The notes under the pieces: generated by a model | The model's input: only the letters and a program-made list of their open reading frames with translations | Told to the model about the DNA's origin: nothing | Database searches by the model: none | Translations under genes and position numbers: made by a program | Assembly (NCBI RefSeq): GCF_947623445.1 | Contig: NC_135240.1 | Span: forward strand, 26,846,001 to 26,910,000 | Direction: 5' to 3' | DNA: 64,000 nucleotides | From: Clavelina lepadiformis | Taxonomy: Eukaryota > Chordata > Ascidiacea > Aplousobranchia > Clavelinidae | Shown: positions 1 through 11,000 of the stretch, in pieces | Layout of the letters: each line of letters begins with the position of its first letter | Position numbering within the stretch: the stretch's first letter is position 1

Positions 1-2
1 GG

Positions 3-116
3 AGAAAATACAAGGATCTGGATGCGCGACTTCAAACCATCGTTGAAGATTTTGCAAACCGTGACATATTAGATTTTCTCAGAGGCATCGCCCACAACCT
101 ACAATTTGCGCAATAA
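3..116 (+). CDS. C-terminal end of an unidentified protein (partial)
   Basis: An open frame enters from the left edge and ends at TAA 114-116. It encodes 38 charged, helix-like residues (motifs KYKDLDARL, VEDFANRD, FLRGIAHNL). Amino-acid use looks protein-like. AATAAA-type signals follow: one overlaps the stop at 112, and others lie near 256 and 280, so this fits a last exon plus a short 3' UTR. I do not recognise the family and the rest of the gene is outside the window. It could instead be a chance frame, because only 114 bases are visible. Confidence 0.45.
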   Translation, partial: RKYKDLDARLQTIVEDFANRDILDFLRGIAHNLQFAQ

Positions 117-372
117 ACTTCCTTGTTTGTCAAATAACAGCTTGTGTAAATTTTAGTGCCCATATTATGTAGTGTCATATGTGTTTTGCAGTGAACGTCT
201 TTTAATGTTGTTACTCGTATTTCTCGTATTTCCGGAAATATTTCTGTTTATTTCAATAAACGTTTCAATGTGTATTGAAATAAAAAACAATTTTGTTAAA
301 AACAAAGGAAATAGTTACAAACAAATATTTACTTTACATATCATATACTACCGAGTTTAAAATTTTGACCTT

Positions 373-540
373 TTGACGGCCAATTTGTCGCCGGTTAATT
401 TGATCGCCGGCCAATTTATCGACGGTTAATTTGATCGCCGGCCAGTTTATGTCACAGTCAGTTTGTCTGCGGTCAATTTACGTCGCGTTCAGTTGACCCC
501 GGTGAGTTTGTTCGCGGCCACTTTCCCGCGGCCATATGTC
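373..540. repeat. Degenerate ~16-bp minisatellite
   Basis: About eleven imperfect units of 14-16 bp follow one another, with the theme GGYYAATTTGATCGCC. The first units alternate GGCCAATTT and GGTTAATTT, giving a roughly 31-bp dimer; later units drift (GGTCAATTTACGTC, GGCCACTTTCCC). The array is GC-richer than its flanks. No coding frame is associated with it. Confidence 0.75.
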
Positions 541-1441
541 GTGCTCCCTTTGTTGACAATTGGTCGTTTATCAAAAAATATTAGTTTTCTTTGTTGCCTG
601 CACTTTAGATCCGGTGTTACCAAATGACAATTCATAAAAAGTGCCCATGATCACTTCAAAACTGCAATGCATACAACAGCAACAGACATTTTAGCCGTAA
701 ATACGTAATACTTTTCCAAGCACTAAGTACATATAAAGCCCAATTCGTAAAACGCTTCAGGCCTTTCAAAGGATAAGGAAGCGAAATTTCGCGTGGTGAG
801 TTCAGCATTAAATATATAAAGAGCAACAGCGCTAAATGTGGCTGAGGGCTGACTCAATGAAGCGAGGAAAACAGTCATGTGATGACGCTCGGTGATGATT
901 CTATGTTCATTATGATGTCAGTATTTAGGTCAGCTGTTTTGCGAATTGGCAGTTGAGTATTGTTTACGTTTTTATTGCAGCGACTCGTCAGGAACAAAGA
1001 AATGTTTTTTGCCGTAAGCACAGTTCTAGGTTAAAAACATTTAATTTCTATAGGAATTTTAAAGTCGGTTTGTCATCCGTCTTTGCTAGAGGAAAAATCT
1101 TTTTTTCGGCGGGCGTCTGCTTGAATAACAGATCTAACGCAGCATAGTCTAGTGTTAAAAGTTGGCTGTATTGCGATAGCTTAACCATCTTGCCTTAACA
1201 TACCGGTAAACATTTCGAAAATCACATTGCAGAATTGAATTGATTTTTTAAGCCATTATTTTAATATTTATATGTGAATTGCATAGGCTGTACCTGCTGC
1301 GCAGATATGTAGCCTACCGATAATTAATGCTTGTTTGTAATAATTAAATGTCGTACTTTTTGTGCAGATATAGCCTTAAGGTATCTGTACCATCTAGTAT
1401 AGTATTTGTTATCTGTAAGAAGTGTAACGCATAGCACAACA
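541..1441. other. Intergenic and 5' flank of GABARAPL2
   Basis: AT-rich, with only short chance frames. The proximal promoter of the ATG8-family gene should lie here, but no clear TATA box or other motif could be assigned. Several AG sites precede the start codon (for example near 1366), so a 5' UTR intron or a trans-splice acceptor is possible but not demonstrable. Confidence 0.4.
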
Positions 1442-1801
1442 ATGAAGTGGCAATTTAAAGCAGATCACAGTTTTGAGCATCGAAGCGGTGAGTCTTCGAA
1501 GATCAGAACTAAATATCCAAGCCGAATTCCTGTCATCGTTGAAAAAGCAAAAGATTCAACCATTCAAGACATTGACAAAAGAAAGTATCTTGTCCCTGCA
1601 GATATCTCTGTCGCACAGTTTATGTGGATCATCCGGAAAAGAATCGATCTTGAATCTGAGAAAGCTATTTTTCTATTTGTTGACAAAATGGTTCCTAATT
1701 CGTGTGCTACCATGGGTGGAATCTACGCTGACCATAAAGATGAAGACGGCTTTCTTTATATTGCTTATAGTGGAGAAAACACCTTTGGCACCCAATATTG
1801 A
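1442..1801 (+). CDS. GABARAPL2: GABARAPL2/GATE-16-type ATG8 ubiquitin-like protein
   Basis: Encodes 119 residues in one uninterrupted exon. The start is the ATG giving [14 protein letters not shown]; an upstream in-frame extension to 1406 has no family similarity. The body matches the ATG8 fold, with [23 protein letters not shown] and the near-invariant [14 protein letters not shown] at the start and [14 protein letters not shown] at the end point to the GATE-16 branch rather than GABARAP itself. Family proteins are cleaved after a C-terminal Gly by ATG4 and conjugated to phosphatidylethanolamine on autophagosomes; here Gly116 is followed by a three-residue tail, TQY. Vertebrate orthologues have introns and this copy has none, so it is either a fixed retrocopy or a gene that lost its introns. 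AATAAA signals occur at 1950 and 1978. Next gene on the same strand: BLTP1. Confidence 0.93.
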   Translation: MKWQFKADHSFEHRSGESSKIRTKYPSRIPVIVEKAKDSTIQDIDKRKYLVPADISVAQFMWIIRKRIDLESEKAIFLFVDKMVPNSCATMGGIYADHKDEDGFLYIAYSGENTFGTQY

Positions 1802-2692
1802 TTTTTTTCTTTTGTCGTATTGCGTGTTATAGGGGTATTAAAAATTATTTTATTATGTTTTCATATTCGGTGTTCCCCCATACTACTCTCAATGTTTTGA
1901 TTTCATCTGTACGGGAATTAAGTTGGTTTCATCTTCGAAAGAATGAAAGAATAAAAACTTCCAATGAAAAAAATGACAATAAAAACTATTACATATAATC
2001 CAATGTGTTTGAAGAATAATAACCCATAGTATATACATGTGTAGCTTTTGTTTACGCATTTGCATTTTGTGAAAAGTATTGTATGCTGTATGGTTTACTT
2101 TGCTTAATGTGAAGCAAACGTCATGTTTGAAATTGGCACTTTTTACGATTCTTTTGTAAGTTCATCTAAATTTCTTGTAGGTTGTTGTAAACCTGATCTA
2201 TCGTTAACTTCCTTCTTCTATGCGCGCTGTATTTGTGTGCAATTTTTTCTAGTACTGTATTTTTCTCCTTTGTTCAGTGCCTGTATGCTTACGTAATCTT
2301 TCTTTCAACCTTTCTTTACCTTGTTGTAGTTTGTCTCTGTGTATCATCATGCCAGTTGTGTGTAGTTTGACTGGTTTATTACTTATCTAATACAGTCAAG
2401 GTCAATTAGTCTTGTGCTGTTCGTTGCTCTTTGTATGTCTCGGTAAAATTTTATTTGAAAGTTGCTAATTAAAACAAATAAACTGCGTCATTAAATAATA
2501 GTTTTATCTACAAATGTAATCATAGAGCATGACGTGATTGATGTTCCCTTGCTTTTTTGCATTTTGCACTCGAATTTTGATCAATACAAATGACTCCATT
2601 TAACCTTCTTGCAAATGCTTTGTGAAAATGAATGACAATTAAAGATTTGATGTGACTGAGAAATAAACTTGCTTTCAAATAGATGTGTAGGC
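1802..2692. other. GABARAPL2 3' UTR and BLTP1 5' flank
   Basis: Contains AATAAA at 1950-1955 and 1978-1983, likely poly(A) signals of the upstream gene, then about 700 bases of AT-rich sequence without a convincing frame. A TAG acceptor (TTTCAAATAG) ends at 2682, eleven bases before the BLTP1 ATG. It could close a 5' UTR intron or receive a spliced leader. The gap is too large for the tightly abutting operons known in tunicates. Confidence 0.45.
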
Positions 2693-5600
2693 ATGCAGGC
2701 TTTATACTTGGTAATAGCATTTCTTACTTATTCTAATGGATACAACTCTACTGATCCCAATGAACTCGAAACAAATGAGACCACAAAGAAAGTGAACTGT
2801 AGTGACCCAAATGAGCGTCTCAACTTACAGTGTATAGATAACACGTTGGATGGGAAGTTGCTGCATTTGTTTCTGTTTACTTCACTGTCAGGACTGTGGG
2901 TCATTTACATAACTTTCTACAACTCTCGTTTTGTCGGATTGATCCTAAGCAAAATCATAAATCAGGTTTATAAAGGTACTGACATAAATTACCTGTGTGT
3001 GAAGCTAGTTACTTTGCTAAGTTTTAACATAAGTTATCAGACTGGATGACAATAAGTCAATATCAACGAAGGTATGATCAAAATAGAAATAGTCACAGAG
3101 TGTTCAAATGCTTACATCATTCAAATATCATGACTGGCATGAGCATGAGTTTCTTTTTTTCCAAGATGCCCACATCAGTATTGGCTCTTTCTCATTCTCG
3201 GCACTGTCTGGGAAGTTGATGTTTCGAGATGTTTTTTACATCACGAAAGATTATTCGTTGCGCGTCCATGATGGATACTGCATCTTCCGGTGGTGGAGGT
3301 CCTATGAGGAGGTAAAAGGTTGGAGAAAACAAACAGGTGCAATTAAAAGCCGCAGTGAGTTGGAATTGCCGGTAATTCGTAATGAGTTTATAAATTTATC
3401 CCTTAACGCTTTCTTTTATTTCAGATTTGAATCATGGACATACCAGACTTAGCATTGTTGTATCGGGTTTTGAATTTCATCGTTACAATCGCAGCAAAGA
3501 ATACGATCGCTTGAAAGAATTGTTTGGCCTTGAGGTGGTATCAGCTGATAAGAAAGGTAATAAAATTTATCACTTGTTTTAACTGCTTTAGAATGCTTTC
3601 TCACTTGCACATGTTGCAGCTTTCTTTGTTGCATAGCACAGGCTTAATCATTATGTACATGTCATAACCATGTGTGACATCTAATGACTAATCCCAGGTG
3701 TATTATGCGATAAAAGAAGATTTGATTGCACTGTAACTATTAAATACACTTGCTTTTTGGGCTTTGTTGAACAAATATATTTAACCTAACACTGTGATTA
3801 TGATTTGTTAATTCTTTCAATAAACTTTAAAACTTTACTTTACCACCTATAAGCATAAGGCTTAAACATATTAGTACTAGTGTTAATATTAGTACAACTA
3901 ACAAGTGCTGTGTTTACGTTAATGGCATCCTGGGATTTGTTGTTTTTGTGAACAGGATGCAATGATAACTTAATAATCATGCGCGCTGTGCATTACTGAC
4001 TGTATACGTGCTCTCACGTAGTATGTTGATGCATGTTTGTGTTTCCTTATAATGATATATGATTTCCTATTTATCTCCATGTATAACTAAAATTTTAGCA
4101 AGTTATAATCATTAACTCTTGGTTGTTGTTATTTATTGTTGTTATTATATATCTTACCTACAGTATTTATCCATGGATCAAATATTATTACTATATTATA
4201 AATACATGGAGACAGTGTGAGGAACCTGTTAGCTAGTGCATAGACCACTTACCATTTGTTGTTGTACATATCATTGTCATTATGCATTATACCAATTTAC
4301 GCATAAACAATTACACGCCCGCACTACAGCATTAACAAAAGCTACATAGAATGAAAATGTGTTCTGTGAACATGATTTTTAATGCCTGCATAACTGTACA
4401 TTGAACAGGTGACAAAAAATCTGAAGCACAACCCAGTAAGAAAGTAGATTGGTGGAGATCCTTGTTTCCTGTCATAAAAATATCTGTTTCCTATGGCAGG
4501 GCTATTTTCGGCAACAAATTGCTGCCAAACTCATTAGGTATATATTGCATAGCTTAGCAATTGTATCAAGAATAAATTGACTTGTTAATTGGATAAGCCC
4601 ATAGAGCTTCACTGTTATTGATCAAAATCTTTATCTTATGCTGGTGAACACATGACTCGAGAGCAATAGAAACATTAATGTGACAGATGATACATTATGT
4701 CTGTTTAGAAGTTATTTGTGTTGATGCTAGAGTGGTAACCATAACCTGATGACATGCAAAAATGTGCTTTTGAGGTTTATATATGAGGTAAATATTTATA
4801 ATGAAATTCACAGTTGTAGCATTTTCTGATGGGGAGTTCCAATACAAGACAACCGAACCAAGCAACTCAGATGACCTGTTCATGCACGCTTTGGAGGGTG
4901 AGCTCGGTACAGTCAGGGTGATGCTTGTACCGAGCCTGGGTTATGACCCAGCTGTAACCCCTGCAATGTTGGGTGTTTTGCCTATCCACAACGAAGGCCC
5001 ACCCCGTAAAATGGGTGAAGGTTACGTCATGTTGCAGTCGAGCAATGTTGACTTGAAGTATGTTTGGGACGAAGCAGGTACTTTGTTAAAATTCTGCAGG
5101 AGCGCCTGTAAACATCAGGAAAATATGTAATTGGGAAGTTGAGGTTGTTGAAGAATAAAGACGAGTGTCATGAAAGCAAAGATCATTTTTCTCTGCAAAC
5201 GATTTCAAGTTTATTTTCAGCTTAATCATGAGTAGAGTTATCACCGTATTGACGTGACCAAAATATCTTTAAGGATGTGCAAATGGAATAACCTCTTCTT
5301 TCTTGGCTCTAGAAAATATATATATATACTTTTCCTATGTATCTCAGTAAGAAACGAAGGTTTCTGATGCTGATTATTATTACTATTTTGATATATTTAA
5401 ACGTAGATAGTTAGTAATATGTTAAGCTGAATCGTCTTTATAACTTCTCAGGTTTGGTCAAGTCCGATGATGCAAACTCCGGAGATTCCCCAATTTGGGA
5501 TATGACAATCGGGTTTGGTAAACAGACAATTTTAAACTTTGGTCCATGGGCTGATAGGTGAACTTTTTTCTATGCGTTTAAGAGATACAAACAGACATTT

Positions 5601-8022
5601 GAACCTTTGTCATTGATTTAATAAATGTTCCTTTAATCGATCATTTTTGAATGCTTTAATTTAATGAAGTTTTTGAAAATGCTAGGTCATGTTAAAATAA
5701 TTTTGATTTAACTCCGTTGTTCCAATCCCTTGTGATGACCATTGACCATCAGCTTTCCATCTGTTGCTATTCTACTTCCTGCATATTATGGGCTGCAATT
5801 CTAAACGAAAAGTTTATATTGGGAAGCATTTTTTACTTTGCCTGTTGTGTTTATACACCATGCTTGCCTTTTTTGTTGTAGACAACGCGAATTGTTGTGG
5901 AACTTTTTCTACCCGGCCGATTTTCAGCATCTCAAAGTGACGAAAATCCCTGGTGTTGGTGAAATAAGAGTTGCAAAAAGTTTTAAATTTTCTGCTCATC
6001 TTCATTTTGGTGCCGATGTTGATATTCTTTCAATTAAAAATGATGAAGTTGTTCATTCCATTCTGATGAATATGGCGAAAGTAGGACAGTGCATTTCTTG
6101 GAAATGCATCTTCATTCAAAATATTCTTTATAGGCATTTCATTGTGTTAATTTTAGTAATCGATAATTAACATACATATATATTCTGTTAATTCAAATCA
6201 AAAGGGATCGTTTATCGAAGTTGATGTGCCAATGGTCGTGTTGGAAGATGGATATAAATCTCAAATCACAGGTAAATATTGCCACATATTTCATACAAAT
6301 TTTACGTTGAAAACCGTCATCACGAAACAATGATTTTAATTTCTTGCAGGCCAGCTTCTTCACATTGATGTTACAACGAACATGCATTACAGATCTTTGC
6401 TTCAAGCTGAGTCGTTGGGTTTCGACATATCCGTTCTCTATCCCATTTTTTGGAATGACAGACAGACCTGGACCTGTGATATTACTGCTGTAAAGGTAGC
6501 AATAATAGTGTGTTTATTTCTTAGACTTCTTATTATGTTTTTTGTAGAAAGTTAATGGCTTATTGTGTTTCAGGCGACACTTTCTCTTTTGTTTGCTCAC
6601 AAAGACTTCATATCTGATCTGATGAATGATTGGTCGAATAAATCAGCTCCAGATCTTATATTTTTTGTGCCATATACATTCGCCATTAATTTTTTCTTAA
6701 AAGAATTTGATTTGGTGCTGCCTGCTAATGCTCATAACTGGATTGATTGCAATTCAAAACCTAAAGACAATGGTAATTAAGGATTTAGTATTGCTGAGGT
6801 CTGCAGTTGATATAAAACTTTAATCCAGTGTTAACACGATTTTGTTAATTTCCAAAATTTTGGAGCATCTTTTGGCATTTTCTGTTTATAATGCTTTCTA
6901 TAGTTTGTGAACTATTGCGAATGTAGGTGTTCAAGTATCGACGAGAGTTTTAATAATTAATGCAAGGTAATTAATTTCTTTTGCAGCGTACCTTGGTCTG
7001 CATGGAAAAGAACTCGCTATCAGTTTCGTTCTTCCGTTTTATGACTTTCTACCACCGACATTTACGATTCCATTTAATTTTGACCTCAAGCAAGGTCAAT
7101 TATGTGTCTATTTACCCGAGTCAAATATGCAAAGAAACATATTGATGAACTTGACCACAAACCAACATATGTGGAATAAGCGAGGTGAATCCCCTATTTT
7201 CTCATAATTAGGGCACTGTTTTCTAGGGAGCTTGAGCTTATTGCATTGTTGTTGTGGCTCAGCATATATTTTACGTAGCTAAATGACACAGCTGGTGATA
7301 TTAGTTTTCAAACATAGATTAACGTTTTTGTTAATTTGCAAAATTTGCAAATGCATTTGCATTTGCATTTGCAATTTGAGTAAATTTGCATTTGCAATTT
7401 TGCAAAATTTCCTTATATTTTACAGAGTCATGTGCCGATGAGGACAAGAATTTGTTTCAAAACAAAACATGGGGCATGATAAATAAAGACTGGGTGCCAT
7501 GCTGGGATGTGCCAACTTTAAAACTCACCATTGCCTACACATGGCATCCTATTGTGGCTACCTTCGAGGAAAAAGAAGTCAGCATACCGTTCGGTGCAGA
7601 CCGCAAACAACGACGATCCATTTCAAAACAGTTAGTCACTGAATATGTACCGGTATTCTCAAGTTTAATTCTCATCTTAGGTATATGTAAGTCCTTGTAA
7701 TGTGCTTGCTTGATGTCACACAAATACGCAATATACCAGTAGTCATTGGCCAATCTCCGTACTATGTTAGGTCATAGATATGACATAGTAGGAAGTGTTT
7801 TCATCAGACAAAACATAGTGACATTTTCTGTCTAGGTCGTCTGGACTTGCGGACTTAGCGTCGGTAGAGAAAACATCGAGTGTTAAAAGTCGTTCTAAAA
7901 CTATTGTCACCTTTGACCCCACGTCATTAGAAGCTGATGAAATTAGAATTGACCTTGATATGGCCCCTGGTTCAACTCTGACTTTGTATGGAACGCTACT
8001 GGACTTGATATTAGCGATAAAG
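2693..8022 (+). other. BLTP1: BLTP1 exons 1-13: membrane anchor and first groove repeats
   Basis: Exons: 2693-2975, 3166-3354, 3425-3556, 4409-4537, 4814-5077, 5452-5557, 5882-6080, 6205-6271, 6350-6495, 6574-6772, 6987-7184, 7426-7630, 7836-8022. Anchoring motifs are GFEFHRYNRS (exon 3), VRVMLVPS and GPPRKMGEGY (exon 5), FGPWADRQRE across exons 6/7, GQLLHIDVTT (exon 9), HNWIDC (exon 10) and YTWHP (exon 12). The exon 12 end is the least certain: the phase requires a GTTAGT donor after 7630, while a stronger-looking GTAAGT at 7687 breaks the frame. Confidence 0.85.
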
Positions 8023-11000
8023 GTGTGATGGCTGGCTGTTTGCGACAATGAATGTGCCAAGTTTAATAATATAGAAATGTTATTGACATTATGTGCAGGA
8101 GAACTACCTCGGGTTTAACGACGTTTACACGGACTTTGCCTCAAATCCACACGGGCAAGATGCCGACAGTAAAAGCTTGTCTCAAGCGTCTGAATTCAAC
8201 CCACTTGCATATCGGTTGGCGTTCATTTTTATTTTTGTATTTTGTATTATTGTATTTTTGAATATCGGTAATTATGTATTTCATACTAAATGGCTTGAAC
8301 AGCATAATAACTCACCTCATTCCACCTCTCATGTACTTTACATTTCATGGCAATTTTTGAAAGTCAAATTTCTGTTTTATTTATGCTAATATGTTTATAG
8401 AATAAAAGTTTTAACTCACTGTATTGCAGCCCTTTACAAGTGACGGTAAATGTTGCCCTAAATGAGGTCAACGGGGTATTACCCATTCATCCCAACCCAC
8501 TTTTCGCAAGTGCACCAATGGTTAGTCTGAAGCGACTGACTTTTGAAATGGACAAGAATTTTCTTCAGACTCGACTCCAGGTAAAGCGTCGTGTAACAAT
8601 GACTCATCACATTTATTGTACATCCGTGAGCACCAAACAAAAGAAGTTGAATGATAAGCATTGTCAGCGTACAGCTGTATATGCAAATGTAAATATTTTA
8701 ATTATATTTGTTGTCTATTTTCAGCTTTTGCTGTCAGAGCTTAACATCTGTGTCAATGACGTTGACAATGATTCTACCAAGGATGAAACTCAAGGGTGCA
8801 TTAGACTAACTGACCTTCAGTTCCGAGGCCATGCCATGTTTAGTGGCGCCGGTTTGCCGTTAAGTGCTGCCACTGTGGAGTATGCCTGGCTCACTGAAGT
8901 ATTAGTTGGTGATATTCAAGGGAGATTGACTTTTGCTCAGGTATTTCACTTGCCTTTACTTTTCAAATAAATTGAAAGATGGCGTAAGACAGTTTAGCAA
9001 TGTATCTATTACGTTAACTAAAATATTATTAACTAACTGATGGTATAGTGTTAACACAGAATAAAAGATAACAAGTCAGGCAAATTAAGAAAATTTTTAC
9101 CAGTTACACATAGTTTTACAATTTGGTCTTCCACATATACATGACCGGTATGTTTCAGGGATTAGCAGTTGCAGAATGGTTTCAACTGTTCAAGTTCCTG
9201 TTGTCAAATGACTCCCATCAACTGAAGGAGGCGTTTCCATTTCGTATTTTCCCAACAGGAATTGTGTGGGATTACGTGAAGAAGGTATTGTGTTCATTTG
9301 TCTAGCCTCATGGAGTGGTGTATCTGTTACCCAAGCAATAGCAGTTCTTGAAATACATGATTTTCATTAAACATTGATGGTTGGGTGGGACTTCCTGGAA
9401 TGCCAGTTAACATAAATGTAGTAACCTGTCATTAGCTTGCAAAGGCATGCTAAGTAGAAGTCTGAGATCATGACACCAATGGTTGTGGTTTTGACAATGC
9501 TTATATATCTCTTAAGCTGTATCATAACTTCCTGATCTCTGATTCCTAGAATGGGAAATGCGTTGAAGAGACTGATGTCAAGTACCTCATGGTTCGTCTG
9601 CAAGTTCATTCAGTCCAACTTCATCTCATCCAAGATAACATCCACTTTGATATTCAAGTGTCGCCGATTACCGTATCCAATGGCAACGTGCAAGATCAAG
9701 ACATTTTAGAGGCAGTTTCAATCATGGCGGAGGAAGTTAAAATAAAACAGAGGATTCAGAAATCATTGAGTTGTGAGTTGGCGGAATTTTATTCACTTAT
9801 AACATTATTTTAGTATGTGTTTGCTACTACACGCCATTTTTTGATCGTCTGGTTTCAAACATCAGAAATTTCCTTACAAATATTCTTTGCAAATCAGCTG
9901 ATGAATGGATGGAGGCGGGTGAGATGTGTTTTGGGCCTCTCATCACTCAAGTCGCTGTTGCAATGGAAGAGGTTGGAATGGACGGATTTCAAGATGAATT
10001 CCTGCGTTTCCATGACCGCAAAACACGGAGACTAGATTTTCTTTGGGATGTGGGTGTTAATAAGATGTTGATGGCATTTAAACTTCCTGACATCAAGCTT
10101 TAAAAGATCATTATTTGTTATTATCTGTTTGTATTTGACGTGTAAGGTATGTATGCCGATCATTAGCTAACATTTGATGTATTTTCTAGCGCGACACGAC
10201 TGACTTACCTCGGAAGCAATCTTCTGGTATGACGTCGGTACTAGAGAGCGTGAGGCAGATGAAATCGTGGGGGTGTGCGTTCTTCACACCTGTCACATTC
10301 CGCCATCCAACTTTCTTCTACAAGAATGACGAGAAAAAGACCAATACTAGAAGACGTCACCAAACTGGAGTTCATACGGACAGCGTAAAGCTAGGTGACA
10401 AGTCTGATCATGATTTTACTGATAATGATGTCAGAGGTGATGTTTGTGATGTCACTGATGGAAACGAGGATGTGTTTGATCCAAAACTTGATTATGGAAT
10501 GAGTTTGCTGCAGAACGGCCAACAGCTCCTGATGAGATCCATTGCAGAAAAATCTCCTCCACCTCCCAAAAACAGCCCGGATGTTGCACCTTTGACTCCT
10601 CCAAAACCAGCCGGACTTGTTCTTATGTCCGACAATATCCTGGATCCTTTACCTGTGAAATCAAACTCTCAAATCTCCTTTGATGTTCAACCAAAAGAGG
10701 TTCCAGTCACAAAGTTGCGGTCTAGTGATTTGTCAGCAATTGATCGAGCAATATCGACTGAATCCAATTTGTACCGGTCCGCAGAGTCAGATTTCAGAAG
10801 CAACTCGTCGTTAAGTTCAGAAGAATTCTTCTCAGCTGAGTCAGAAGTGGATGAGACAGAAATGGATGCCAAGAAAGCTCAAAGTGATCCTGATCTTCCC
10901 CAGATCTCCTCAAGGCCCGCCTCCTTACTCATCTCTTCCCCTCCCACTGTTGTGAGGAGGCTGGTTCTGGAGGACATTCCTCGAGCATCCCAATTCCCGT

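Noticed and set aside
953-1147. 64-codon frame at 953
   Set aside because: Low-complexity composition, no splice context or family resemblance.
1406-1441. Twelve-residue N-terminal extension of GABARAPL2
   Set aside because: Family proteins begin MKW; the extension has no similarity.
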